A stretch of 64,000 nt of DNA, from the NCBI RefSeq assembly GCF_017308015.1, contig NZ_JAFKFW010000006.1, forward strand, positions 143,684 to 207,683, in the 5' to 3' direction. Shown one piece after another: positions 53,514 through 62,181 of this stretch. Each line of letters begins with the position of its first letter. Within the stretch, counting starts at the first letter, position 1. Both the position numbers and the translations under genes were made by a program. Source of the stretch: Allobosea sp. (GTDB lineage Bacteria; Pseudomonadota; Alphaproteobacteria; Rhizobiales; Beijerinckiaceae). The notes below the pieces were generated by a model. The model had not been told where the DNA came from. It did not search any database and saw only the letters and a program-made list of their open reading frames with translations.

Positions 53514-53675
53514 TTCAGCGATGTCCTCGGCACGGCTGTAGCATGCGGTCGTCGGCTGCGTCATGCCCCTGTCATGCGTTCGAGCGCGCTTTGCCATGGC
53601 GCCGTGGCCAACGGGCCCTTGCGCGGCGCGGTTGCGATCGGGGATAACGGGGCGGGTGCCGGGATTGCGCGCACC

Positions 53676-53849
53676 ATGAGCGATTGCGAAAGTCCGCCCC
53701 ACGTGCCGACGCTGTTCCGTTTTCTGGCTTTCATCGCGATCATTGCCGGGCTGATCTTCGGAGGCATGATCGCACTCGTCACCTTCGTCGAGCCGGTTCA
53801 GCGCGAGATGATCGAGATCGTGCCGCCTTCAAAACTGCAGCCGAAATGA
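53676..53849 (+). CDS. 57-residue single-pass membrane protein upstream of xerD
   Basis: The frame encodes MSDCESPPHVPTLFRFLAFI, then one hydrophobic segment (about 14-38), and a tail EPVQREMIEIVPPSKLQ. Its stop overlaps the xerD start as ATGA, so the two are coupled. This small gene recurs before xerD in Hyphomicrobiales and is sometimes mislabelled as a histidine kinase. Its function is unknown. Confidence 0.7.
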   Translation: MSDCESPPHVPTLFRFLAFIAIIAGLIFGGMIALVTFVEPVQREMIEIVPPSKLQPK

Positions 53850-54775
53850 GCCGTCTGGCGCGCCAGCGTCTGAATGCCTTCCTCGACATGCTGGCGGCCG
53901 AGCGCGGCGCCGCGCGCAACACGCTCGACGCCTATGAGCGTGATATCGCGGATTATCTGGAATTCATCGGTGGCAGGGCGGTGGGTGATGCGACGGCGAA
54001 CGATATCCGCGGCTGGCTTGCCGATCTCGCGGCGCGCGGGCTCAAGGCCTCCTCCGCGGCGCGGCGGCTCTCGGCCGTGCGCCAGTTTCACCGTTTCCTC
54101 TATACCGAGGGTATGGCCGCGACCGATCCTTCCGCGGCCATCGCTGGCCCGCGCCTCGGCCGGCCTTTGCCGAAGGTGGTGACGGTCTCCGATGTCGACC
54201 GTTTGCTGGAGGCGGCGCGGGAGGCTTGCGAGCGCGAGGGCATTGCGGCGGCCACCCGATCGAAGGCCCTGCGCATGCGCTGTCTCGTCGAGATGCTCTA
54301 CGCCACGGGCCTGCGTGTTTCCGAACTGATCGCGCTGCCGCTTTCGGCTGCGACGACGCGCGAGCGCTTCCTGATCGTGCGTGGCAAGGGCGACAAGGAG
54401 CGGCTGGTGCCGCTGAACGATGCCGCCCGTCAGGCAGCTCGCGACTGGCTGGAGGCCTTGAAGGAGGAGGAGAGGGCGGATGGGCGCTGGCTCTTCCCGT
54501 CGGATGGCGAGAGCGGGCATCTGACGCGTCAGGTTTTCGCGCGCGACCTCAAATCGCTGGCCGGAGCGGTGGGGCTTTCGGCCGCGGCCTTGAGCCCGCA
54601 TGTCCTGCGCCATGCCTTCGCCAGCCATCTGTTGCAGAATGGCGCCGATCTCCGGGTCGTGCAGGAGCTTCTGGGCCATGCCGACATCGCGACGACGCAA
54701 ATCTACACCCATGTCCTCGACGAGCGATTGAAGAGCATGGTGCGTGATCTCCATCCCCTCGCGGATGGAGAGTGA
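53846..54775 (+). CDS. xerD: Site-specific tyrosine recombinase XerD
   Basis: The 309-residue recombinase resolves chromosome dimers at dif with XerC. The catalytic set is complete: R157 (YATGLRVSEL), K181 (GKGDKERLVPL), H252 and R255 (PHVLRHAFASHLL), H278 (LLGHADI) and Y287 (TTQIYTHV). The SAM-like N-terminal domain is normal (about 1-100). It lies beside aroK-aroB, a chromosomal location typical of xerD rather than of phage integrases, so it is not evidence for a mobile element. Confidence 0.94.
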   Translation: MSRLARQRLNAFLDMLAAERGAARNTLDAYERDIADYLEFIGGRAVGDATANDIRGWLADLAARGLKASSAARRLSAVRQFHRFLYTEGMAATDPSAAIAGPRLGRPLPKVVTVSDVDRLLEAAREACEREGIAAATRSKALRMRCLVEMLYATGLRVSELIALPLSAATTRERFLIVRGKGDKERLVPLNDAARQAARDWLEALKEEERADGRWLFPSDGESGHLTRQVFARDLKSLAGAVGLSAAALSPHVLRHAFASHLLQNGADLRVVQELLGHADIATTQIYTHVLDERLKSMVRDLHPLADGE

Positions 54776-54781
54776 GGCGCT

Positions 54782-55480
54782 TCACGCCTCCGCGCAGCGG
54801 ATCTGCTGGACGCGCTTGGGCATCTCGCCGACGGCGGGGATGAACTGGCCAGTCGCATTGTCCAGGATCATCAGCACGCCGGTGGCGACGGCGAAATAGG
54901 CGCCGTGCAGATGCAGCTTGCCCTTGCTCTCCAGAATCTGAACGCAAGGGAAGGTGCGCAGGTTGGCGAGCGACTGCTGGATCGAGGCCAGCTCCAATCG
55001 GTGGAGATAGTCCTCGAAGCTCTCGTTGCGCCCCCGCCCGCCAGTGCGCTCGGCCGCGGGGCTGATCAGCGTGATCCATTTGCCGATGAAATCGCCTGGG
55101 GAAAGCGCCTGCTGGCTGTCGTCCGCGAAGGCGCGGATGCCGCCGCAGCGACCGTGTCCGAGAACGACGATATGCCGAACCTTAAGCGCCTGGATGGCGT
55201 ATTCGAGCGCCGCCGAGGTGCCGTGGAGCTGGTCGTCAGGCTGAAAGGGCGGCACCAGATTGGCGATGTTGCGCGCGACGAACATCTCGCCGGGCTTCGC
55301 ATCGAAGATGACTTCCGGCGAAACGCGCGAGTCGCAGCAGCCGATCAGCATGATCTGCGGCGTCTGGCCGTGCTCGCCGAGCTCTTCGTAGCGGTTCTGT
55401 TCGCGGATGAAACGATCGTCGAGGAAGGCGCGGTAGCCTTCCGTCAGGCGCTGCGGGAATGGCTCTGCAGGCTTGTCCAT
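54782..55480 (-). CDS. Beta-carbonic anhydrase
   Basis: The 232-residue enzyme interconverts CO2 and bicarbonate. Zinc ligands C48, H109 and C112 lie in CCDSRV (with catalytic D50 and R52) and GHGRCGGI. ARNIANLVPPF and the C-terminal tail are normal. It ends 6 bp from the convergent xerD stop. No special context. Confidence 0.95.
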   Translation of the reverse strand: MDKPAEPFPQRLTEGYRAFLDDRFIREQNRYEELGEHGQTPQIMLIGCCDSRVSPEVIFDAKPGEMFVARNIANLVPPFQPDDQLHGTSAALEYAIQALKVRHIVVLGHGRCGGIRAFADDSQQALSPGDFIGKWITLISPAAERTGGRGRNESFEDYLHRLELASIQQSLANLRTFPCVQILESKGKLHLHGAYFAVATGVLMILDNATGQFIPAVGEMPKRVQQIRCAEA

Positions 55481-55688
55481 GAATCTGTGGAATAGGAAAC
55501 CGGTGCCTTCGTCAAGTCAATGTTGCGGTGCGATATCGCTCAATCCATCTGCTGGCCCTTGCGCAGGCGGGTTTCTGGAAGGCCTCAGAGCGTTCACGAA
55601 CCCGCGCATGGGGAAGGGCCCTCATGCGTCATCCGGTCATCGACATATCGATCCCGTCGCCTAGTCTGCGTGGGTTGCCCGGCGCGGC

Positions 55689-57224
55689 ATGGCGCTTGCG
55701 CGAGGGCTGTGCGCGACGGAGACACCTGCCTTGACCGAACCTTGCGATCTCAGCGCCGTTGCCGCGCGCGCCCTCATAGGCGCCAAGAAGCTGTCTGCCC
55801 GCGAACTGCTCGACAGCTGCATCCGCCGCATGGATGCGATCGATCCCGCCGTGAATGCGATGGTCGCGCGCGACGACGACAAGGCGCGCCAGGATGCGGC
55901 AAAGGCCGATGAGGCCACCGTACGCGGCGATCCGCTCGGGCCCCTGCATGGATTGCCGATCGGCATCAAGGATCTCGAGAACACGGCCGGCCTGCGCACC
56001 ACCTATGGCAGCGCGCTCTATCGCGATTTCGTGCCCAAGGAAGACCAGTTCATCGTCGCGTCCGTGCGTAAGGCTGGCGCAATCATCGCCGGCAAGACCA
56101 ACACCCCGGAATGGGGGGCCGGCGCCAATACCCGCAACGCCGTCTATGGCGCGACCGGCAATCCGTTCGATCCCTCGAAGAGTGCGGCCGGGTCCTCCGG
56201 CGGCTCCGGTGTCGTGCTGGCGACCAACATGGTGCCGCTCGCAACCGGTTCCGATACCGGCGGCTCGCTGCGCAATCCGGCTGCGTTCAACGGCATTGTC
56301 GGCTTTCGGCCGACGCCCGGTCTCGTTCCGAGCGAGAAGCGCCAGCTCGGCTGGTCTCCGCTGCCAGTGCTCGGCCCGATGGCGCGCAATCTGCCGGACC
56401 TGTGCCTGCTGCTCTCGACCATGGTCTCGGACGACCGCGCCGATCCGCTGGCGACCACGATCCACGGCAGAACCGTGCGGCGGCCGGAGGATTTCGCCCG
56501 TCCCGATGCGATCGACCTTGCCTCGCTCAAGGTGGCGCTGACCCCTGATTTCGGCTTTGCGCCGACCGAACGCCTGATCCGCGACACGTTCTTCGACAAG
56601 ACCAGAGCCTTCAGTCATCTCTTCCGGGCTGCCGACGAGGCGACGCCGGATTGCGAAGGCACGGACGAGGTCTTCGAAATCCTGCGCGCGAGCAACTTCC
56701 TCGCGGCGCATCTCGACAAGGTTCGCGACACGCCGGACATGGTCGGGCCCAACGTCCGGGCCAATGTCGAGGAGGGCCTGGGCTATTCCGCACTCGACGT
56801 CACCCGCGCGATGAAGCAGCAGACGGTGATCTACCAGCGCTGGCAGCGCTTCTTCGAGGATTACGACGTCATCCTCTCGCCGGCGGTGACGTTGAGCCCG
56901 CGGCCCTGGACCGAGCTCTTCCCCTCGGAGATCGACGGCAAGCCGACCCGGACCTATTTCCACTGGCTGGCGGCGGCCTATGCCGTCACCATCGTCGGCC
57001 ATCCCGCGATTTCGCTGCCGGTCGGGCTCGACCGAAACGGCATGCCTTTCGGCCTACAGATCGTCGGCCCGCGCGGCGGCGACGCCAAGGTTCTGGCAGT
57101 GGCGGCGGCTCTGGAAGCGGCGCTCGCGGGCGATCCGCTGACCGCGCGTCCGGTGCCGGACCTCGTCCGGCTCGCCAAGGCCCGGCCGCTCAGCGAGAGC
57201 CGGAACTTCATGGGCTTCGCCTGA
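55689..57224 (+). CDS. Amidase (amidase-signature family), second copy
   Basis: The 511-residue enzyme has the catalytic lysine in LPIGIKDLENTAG, the cis-serine in AGSSGGSGVVLA and the nucleophile in ATGSDTGGSLRNPAAFNG; all are canonical, unlike the nitrile-operon amidase. The start ATG at 55689 may be too far upstream; a TTG at 55731 (LTEPCDLSAV) is an alternative. It is 44 bp before a periplasmic binding protein gene in the same direction, so it may hydrolyse an amide that is taken up. The specific substrate is unknown. Confidence 0.9.
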   Translation: MALARGLCATETPALTEPCDLSAVAARALIGAKKLSARELLDSCIRRMDAIDPAVNAMVARDDDKARQDAAKADEATVRGDPLGPLHGLPIGIKDLENTAGLRTTYGSALYRDFVPKEDQFIVASVRKAGAIIAGKTNTPEWGAGANTRNAVYGATGNPFDPSKSAAGSSGGSGVVLATNMVPLATGSDTGGSLRNPAAFNGIVGFRPTPGLVPSEKRQLGWSPLPVLGPMARNLPDLCLLLSTMVSDDRADPLATTIHGRTVRRPEDFARPDAIDLASLKVALTPDFGFAPTERLIRDTFFDKTRAFSHLFRAADEATPDCEGTDEVFEILRASNFLAAHLDKVRDTPDMVGPNVRANVEEGLGYSALDVTRAMKQQTVIYQRWQRFFEDYDVILSPAVTLSPRPWTELFPSEIDGKPTRTYFHWLAAAYAVTIVGHPAISLPVGLDRNGMPFGLQIVGPRGGDAKVLAVAAALEAALAGDPLTARPVPDLVRLAKARPLSESRNFMGFA

Positions 57225-57268
57225 GCCCGGACCTGCGTTCCAAACCAATCATAATGGGGAGAGTACGG

Positions 57269-58852
57269 ATGAAGCGTCGTGATTTTCTGATGGGGACGGC
57301 CGCGCTCGGTCTTGCCGGTCCGGCCCTGCCGCAGCTCGCCTCGGCGCAGGCCAGCACAACGCTGATGAAATTCGTTCCGCAGGCCAACCTGTCCTCGCTG
57401 GACCCGGTCTGGACCACCGCGACGGTGACCAACAACCACGGGTACTATGTCTTCGACATGCTCTACGGGGCGGACGAGAACCTGAAGCCGCAGCCGCAGA
57501 TGGCTGAGGGGCACGAGGTTTCGGCCGATGGTAAGACCTGGCGCATCAAGCTGCGCCAGGGTCTGAGCTTCCATGACGGCACGCCGGTTAAGGCGATCGA
57601 CTGCGCCGCGAGCCTCAAGCGCTGGACGCAGCGCGACCCTTACGGCCAGTTGCTCGGCCGGGCGGTCGAGGAATGGGGCGCACCCGACGAGCACACGGTC
57701 GAGATCAAGCTCAAGCGCCCCTTCCCGATGATGCTGGACTGCCTGGCGAAATCCGACCAGCCGCCGATCATCATGCCGGAACGCCTGGCAAAGACCGACG
57801 CCAATACGCAGGTGACCGAGATGGTCGGTTCGGGTCCCTACAAGTTCGTCGCGTCAGGCTATGTCTCGGGCAGCAAGGTCGTCTACGAGAAATTCGAAGG
57901 CTACAAGCCGCGCGCCGAGCCGCCGAGCCGCAATGCCGGCGGCAAGGTCGCGCATTTCAAGCGGATCGAGTGGAACATCCTGCCCGATCCCGCGACCTCC
58001 GCCGCAGCACTGACCACCGGCGAGGTCGATTGGTGGGAGCGCCCGCTCACCGACCTGCAGCCGATGCTGGCGAGCAACAAGGATATCAAGCAGGAGGTCA
58101 TCGATAAGGCCGGGCGCGGCGCGATCATCCGTCTCAATCATCTGCAGGCACCCTTCAACAATCCCAAGGTGCGCGCGGCCGTGCGCATGGCGGTGAAGCA
58201 GGAAGATTATATGCGCGCGGCCCAGGGTGACGACACCACGCTCTGGCAGACCTGCCGCAGCCTGTGGTGGCGCGGCACGCCCTATTACGATGGCGAGCAG
58301 GAAGACCTGATGCCGCAGAGCCTGGAGAAGGCGAAGGCGGCGCTGAAGGAATCCGGCTACAATGGCGAGAAGGTCGTCATCATCAACCCGACCGATTTCC
58401 CAGATATCGGTCCGCTCGGCGAGGTGACTTTCGAGTTGCTGAAGCAACTCGGCATGAATGTCGAGATGGCGGCGAGCGACTGGGGCACGGTCGTGCAGCG
58501 CCGCGGCAGCCGCGAAGCGACCGAGAAGGGCGGCTGGAGTATCTTCCACACCACGGGCTCGGCGACGAGCTGGAGCAATCCGGCGATGTCGTCGCTGGTG
58601 CGCGGGCAGGGCGACAAGGGCTGGTTCGGCTGGTGGAAGAGCGATGCCGCCGAGGCACTGGCCGAGGAATGGCTCTACGCGCCCGACGAAGCGGCCCAGC
58701 GGAAGAGCGCCAAGGCGCTGGCCCGATTGGCGCTGGAGGAGGTCGCGACCATTCCGCTCGGACAGTTCGTCAGCCGCACGGCCTATCGCAAGGACATGAC
58801 CGGGATGCTCGCCGGTTCGGCGCCGTATCCGTGGGGCCTCAAGCGGGGTTGA
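57269..58852 (+). CDS. ABC transporter substrate-binding protein, family 5 (peptide/opine type)
   Basis: The 527-residue periplasmic protein has a Tat signal (MKRRDFLMGTAALGLAG, cleavage near ASA). The mature start has FVPQANLSSLDPVWTT, and the family part includes ADGKTWRIKLRQGLSFHDGTPV. These bind peptides, opines, nickel or glutathione. The ATG at 57269 has GGGGAG upstream; a longer open frame covers the amidase gene. No permease or ATPase genes are beside it; the Dpp-type genes at 62182 on may serve it or be separate. Confidence 0.9.
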   Translation: MKRRDFLMGTAALGLAGPALPQLASAQASTTLMKFVPQANLSSLDPVWTTATVTNNHGYYVFDMLYGADENLKPQPQMAEGHEVSADGKTWRIKLRQGLSFHDGTPVKAIDCAASLKRWTQRDPYGQLLGRAVEEWGAPDEHTVEIKLKRPFPMMLDCLAKSDQPPIIMPERLAKTDANTQVTEMVGSGPYKFVASGYVSGSKVVYEKFEGYKPRAEPPSRNAGGKVAHFKRIEWNILPDPATSAAALTTGEVDWWERPLTDLQPMLASNKDIKQEVIDKAGRGAIIRLNHLQAPFNNPKVRAAVRMAVKQEDYMRAAQGDDTTLWQTCRSLWWRGTPYYDGEQEDLMPQSLEKAKAALKESGYNGEKVVIINPTDFPDIGPLGEVTFELLKQLGMNVEMAASDWGTVVQRRGSREATEKGGWSIFHTTGSATSWSNPAMSSLVRGQGDKGWFGWWKSDAAEALAEEWLYAPDEAAQRKSAKALARLALEEVATIPLGQFVSRTAYRKDMTGMLAGSAPYPWGLKRG

Positions 58853-58868
58853 TCACTAGGCGATACGG

Positions 58869-58897
58869 AAAAGGGCGGCCTCAGGGCCGCCCTTTTT
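58869..58897. terminator. Bidirectional terminator between the binding protein and GGT genes
   Basis: AAAAGGGCGGCC (58869-58880) pairs perfectly with GGCCGCCCTTTT (58885-58896) around TCAG, with T runs in both directions. It ends both convergent genes (stops at 58852 and 58901). Confidence 0.85.
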
Positions 58898-58900
58898 GTT

Positions 58901-60496
58901 TCAGCGCGTCGCGGCCACTGCCGCCGACCAGGGCGAGGCAGCGTCGCTCGATCCTTCCGCGCCATTCCTGTCGACGCGGACGAAGTTCGGGCAGGCGAAG
59001 TTGATCGGCAGCACGCTGTGCTCGACGATCGCGGTCGGCCCGGCCGCCTCCAGAGCAGCGAGGGTCTCGGCCGGCAGGCGCAGATCGGCGCTGGTCGAAT
59101 CCGGACCGGAGACGTCGATGCGCGGCTGGTGCGCGGTTGCCTCGGTGCCCATGCCGAAATCGAGCTGCCAGGCCAGCGTCTGGTAGATGCTGGCAAGGAT
59201 GCGGCGCCCGCCGGAGGAGCCCATCGCCTGGCGCGGCCAGCCGCCGTCCTTCGGCGTGACCACGACCGGGCACATGTTGCAGAGCGGGCGGGCGCCCGGC
59301 GCGATGGCATTGGCGCTGCCGGGGCGCGGATCGAACCACATCATGCCGTTGTTCATCAGCACGCCTGTCGACGGCAGCACGACCCGGCTGCCCATCGAGG
59401 AGAGCAGGGTCGTGGTGACCGTGACGAGATTGCCCTCGCCGTCGACCACGGTGAGATGGGTCGTGCAGGTATCACCCGGCTCCTTCGCCGTGACTGCGGC
59501 GCCGAGACCGTCGAGCCTTTCCCTGTAGGCTTGGCGCATCACCCGCGAGAGTTGCGCGAACCATTCGGCGGAGGGGGCGCTGCCGTCGAGCGGAGCATCG
59601 GCCATGCCGGCGATCACGCGTTCCAGGGTCGGCGCGGCGGTGAGTCCGCCGGCGGTGTGGATGAGATGGCTGCCGCGCCAGTCGATGGTTGGCGCATCGC
59701 GCAATCCGGCCTTGCAACCGGCCAGATCCTGAGCGTCGACCACGCCGCCGGCCGCGGCGATGTCCGCCACGAGCCGGTTCGCGACATCGCCGCGATAGAA
59801 GTCGTCGAGCCCGGCCTTCGCCAGTCGCTCGATCGTGTCGCCCAGGTTCCCGAGTTTCATGAAACCCGGAATGCCCTGATAGGGCGGCACCGGCGGCAAT
59901 CCGCCGGGCAGATAGATTCGGGCGCTTTCCTCGTAGAGACGCAGGACCGAGGCCGAGGAGGCGATCTTCAGCGTCGTATACCAGTCTGCTGGCAGGCCGC
60001 GTTTCGCGAGCGCGATGGCCGGGGCGAGGATGTCGGCGAGCGGCAGCTTCGAGCCGAAGGTTTCCTTCAGCTTCGCGTAGCCGGCGACGGAGGAGGGCGT
60101 GACGAAGGAGAGGGGCCCGTGGATATTGCGGTCATCGACCACCTCCGGCCAGGTGAAGAGGTCCTTCTTCATCTCGCCGGTCAGGGGGTAATCGGCGGGA
60201 TCCGCGCGGTGCGGCGCGACCGGCCCGAAATCGACGACCTGGGCGCGGCTCTCCCCGGCCTTGAGCACGACCGCGAAGCCGATGCCGCCGAGCCCGCTGT
60301 TCCAGGGTTCAACCGCGGCCAGCGCGAAGCAGGCGGCGACGGCGGCATCGGCGGCATTGCCGCCCTGTTCGAGGATCGCTGTTCCGGCCTCTGCGGCCTC
60401 ACGGCTCTGCGAGACGACGATGCCGTGCTTGCCGCGCGCGGCAGGTTTGGTCAGAGCCCAGTTCTGGCTGCGATAGGGGAGGGTGGCAGCGGCCAT
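58901..60496 (-). CDS. Gamma-glutamyltransferase family protein with intact nucleophile
   Basis: The 531-residue enzyme has the autoprocessing and catalytic site DTCTTHLTVVDGEGN with T345, the usual Thr. It also shows ILEQGGNAADAAVAACFALAAVEP, SGLGGIGF, STGVLMNNGMMWFDPRPG and MGSSGGRRIL (the oxyanion/GG site). I chose the ATG at 60496 (MAAATLPYRSQN) with GAGG upstream; a longer frame to 60850 is not family-like. It has no clear signal peptide. It probably hydrolyses or transfers a gamma-glutamyl or similar amide. The relation to the two binding proteins nearby may be peptide scavenging. Confidence 0.9.
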   Translation of the reverse strand: MAAATLPYRSQNWALTKPAARGKHGIVVSQSREAAEAGTAILEQGGNAADAAVAACFALAAVEPWNSGLGGIGFAVVLKAGESRAQVVDFGPVAPHRADPADYPLTGEMKKDLFTWPEVVDDRNIHGPLSFVTPSSVAGYAKLKETFGSKLPLADILAPAIALAKRGLPADWYTTLKIASSASVLRLYEESARIYLPGGLPPVPPYQGIPGFMKLGNLGDTIERLAKAGLDDFYRGDVANRLVADIAAAGGVVDAQDLAGCKAGLRDAPTIDWRGSHLIHTAGGLTAAPTLERVIAGMADAPLDGSAPSAEWFAQLSRVMRQAYRERLDGLGAAVTAKEPGDTCTTHLTVVDGEGNLVTVTTTLLSSMGSRVVLPSTGVLMNNGMMWFDPRPGSANAIAPGARPLCNMCPVVVTPKDGGWPRQAMGSSGGRRILASIYQTLAWQLDFGMGTEATAHQPRIDVSGPDSTSADLRLPAETLAALEAAGPTAIVEHSVLPINFACPNFVRVDRNGAEGSSDAASPWSAAVAATR

Positions 60497-60578
60497 GCGG
60501 AAACCTCGAAGCGTTGGCGAGGCTGCCATACTGCATGCCGTCTGCGGCGGCGTCGAATGCGTCGTGGCGGATCGTGGG

Positions 60579-60600
60579 CCGCGCCCCGTGCAGGGCGCGG
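60579..60600. terminator. GC hairpin after the YggT gene
   Basis: CCGCGCCC and GGGCGCGG form a perfect 8-bp stem with a 6-base loop, 7 bp after the yggT stop. No T run follows on the minus strand, so termination is uncertain. Confidence 0.3.
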
Positions 60601-60606
60601 GGGGCC

Positions 60607-60897
60607 TCAGAAGACGTTGGGATAGATGTAGCGGACGATCACGCTCTGGATGAAATAGATGATCAGCAGCAGGATGATAGGGGAGATGTCCAGGCCGCCG
60701 AGATTGGGCAGGCGTTCCCGGATTGGCCGAAGCGCGGGCTCGGTGATGCGATAGATCGCATCCCAGACGGTCGAGACGAACTGGTTGCGCGTGTTGATGA
60801 CGTTGAACGCGATCAGCCAGCTCAGCACTGCCGAGGCGATCAGAATCCACACATAGATCTGCAGGGCGAGCAGAACCACGTCGAGAACGGCACGCAT
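60607..60897 (-). CDS. YggT-family membrane protein
   Basis: The 96-residue protein has two hydrophobic segments (about 5-28 and 70-92) with the family motif [21 protein letters not shown] between them. YggT proteins lie in the inner membrane and are linked to osmotic or cell-shape functions, but their action is not known. It stands alone, opposite the tRNA gene. Confidence 0.92.
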   Translation of the reverse strand: MRAVLDVVLLALQIYVWILIASAVLSWLIAFNVINTRNQFVSTVWDAIYRITEPALRPIRERLPNLGGLDISPIILLLIIYFIQSVIVRYIYPNVF

Positions 60898-61017
60898 CGA
60901 TCTTCCTTCTCAGGCCTGTCCGGAAAGGTGACGCAAGATATCCTCTGCTCGCGCCACAATCAGATGGCGGAAGTGATTGACATCCACGCGACGCACAGCC
61001 TAGAAGGCCAGCGCCTT

Positions 61018-61094
<77 letters not shown>

Positions 61095-61176
61095 GGCTTT
61101 CCATCACATCACAGGTTTCCGGCACGCGTGGCTGCCGATGCGGTCCGGTGAGGCATGCCGGGCTGCGCCCGACGCG

Positions 61177-61866
61177 TCAAATCTCGGCAGCCTGTTCCGG
61201 CAATCGCGAGATCACTCCGACGATCGGGCGCAGATGCTGTTCCAGGATCGCCAGCGCCCTCTCCTCGTCCCATTCGGAGAGGGCCGCGATCAGGGCGTGA
61301 TGCTCCTTGCTGATGCGCACGATGCGGGTCGGATCGGTGTTGATCGCGGTCATCGCGACGCGCTGCTGGCGGGCGCCCAGAGATTGATAGAGCTCCGAGA
61401 GCACGACATTGCCGAGCGCGGCGATCATGACGAAATGAAACTCGCGGTTGAGCTCGACGCGGTTGAAATAGTCTCCCTGCGGGAGGCGCTCCAGCTCGGC
61501 GAGGATCGCGTGCATGTCGGCGGGTAGAGGCAGTTCCTCGCGGCAGATGCGGCGGATCGCATGGCCCTCGATCATGCGGCGGGCCTCGTAGAGGTCGAGC
61601 AATTCCTGCGCCGTCACCTGCCTGACGAGGGCACCGCGACGCGGCAGAAGGTCGATGAAGCGCTCGGCCTCCAGCCGATGGAAGGCCTCGCGCACCGGCG
61701 TTCGCGAAACGCCGAGCGCCGAGGAGATCTCCTCCTCCTCGATGAAGCAGCCGCCGAGGAAACGGCCGCGCAGGATCTGCTCGCGCACATACAGATAGAC
61801 CCGTTCCCGGGTCGGCTTCCCGCGCAAGGCAGCCATCTCGTCCTGTTCGATCATGGTCATCGACAT
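61177..61866 (-). CDS. GntR-family regulator, FCD-type
   Basis: The 229-residue protein has an N-terminal winged helix (about 15-75, EEEISSALGVSRTPVREAFHRL, then the wing ERFIDLLPRRGAL) and an alpha-helical FCD ligand domain (ARRMIEGHAIRRI, ELNREFHFVMIAALGN, HHALIAALSEWDEERAL), which in relatives binds metals or organic acids. The ATG at 61866 has AAGGGGG upstream. It is divergent from the family-5 binding protein gene, with a palindrome in between. It probably regulates the peptide transporter and itself. Confidence 0.92.
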   Translation of the reverse strand: MSMTMIEQDEMAALRGKPTRERVYLYVREQILRGRFLGGCFIEEEEISSALGVSRTPVREAFHRLEAERFIDLLPRRGALVRQVTAQELLDLYEARRMIEGHAIRRICREELPLPADMHAILAELERLPQGDYFNRVELNREFHFVMIAALGNVVLSELYQSLGARQQRVAMTAINTDPTRIVRISKEHHALIAALSEWDEERALAILEQHLRPIVGVISRLPEQAAEI

Positions 61867-62181
61867 CGTGCCCCCTTCGATCTTCCATAGGGCCTTCGAG
61901 AGTAGACAACAAAAAATCCGCCACGTATACATGGCGCATCAAGAGCGCGGTTCGTCTGTTCGTCTACAGTGAAGCCGCGCCGGGGAACCGCATGACCGTG
62001 CACGCTGCCATTTTGATAGGAAGCCGGATTCCGCGCCGCTCGGCCGGGCCAGTCCGGCCTTGTCGGCTTGCTGGCGCGGCCATCGTCCGCATTCGCCCGG
62101 TTCAGCCCTCCCCGTCATCGACGGGAGCCGACAGGGCTTGAAGCCCACGGACAGCCGGACCCAGCAGCAGAGGATCAGCCG
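61867..62181. other. Divergent regulatory region of the GntR gene and the Dpp-type transporter
   Basis: The 315-bp gap contains no convincing gene. It has a near-perfect palindrome at 61919-61936, listed separately, and an A-rich run (AACAAAAAA) before it. No clear -10/-35 pair is visible for the + strand. Confidence 0.45.
61919..61936. promoter_or_regulatory. Palindromic operator of the GntR regulator
   Basis: CGCCAC-GTATAC-ATGGCG is an 18-bp palindrome broken only by one symmetric mismatch (C24/A31). It lies 53-70 bp upstream of the regulator start. GTATAC centres are common in FCD-type GntR sites. Binding is inferred from position. Confidence 0.6.

Noticed and set aside
53846-54775. Tyrosine recombinase considered as the integrase of the island
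   Set aside because: Its complete XerD features and place beside aroK-aroB mark it as the chromosomal dimer-resolution enzyme, 45 kb from the scar.
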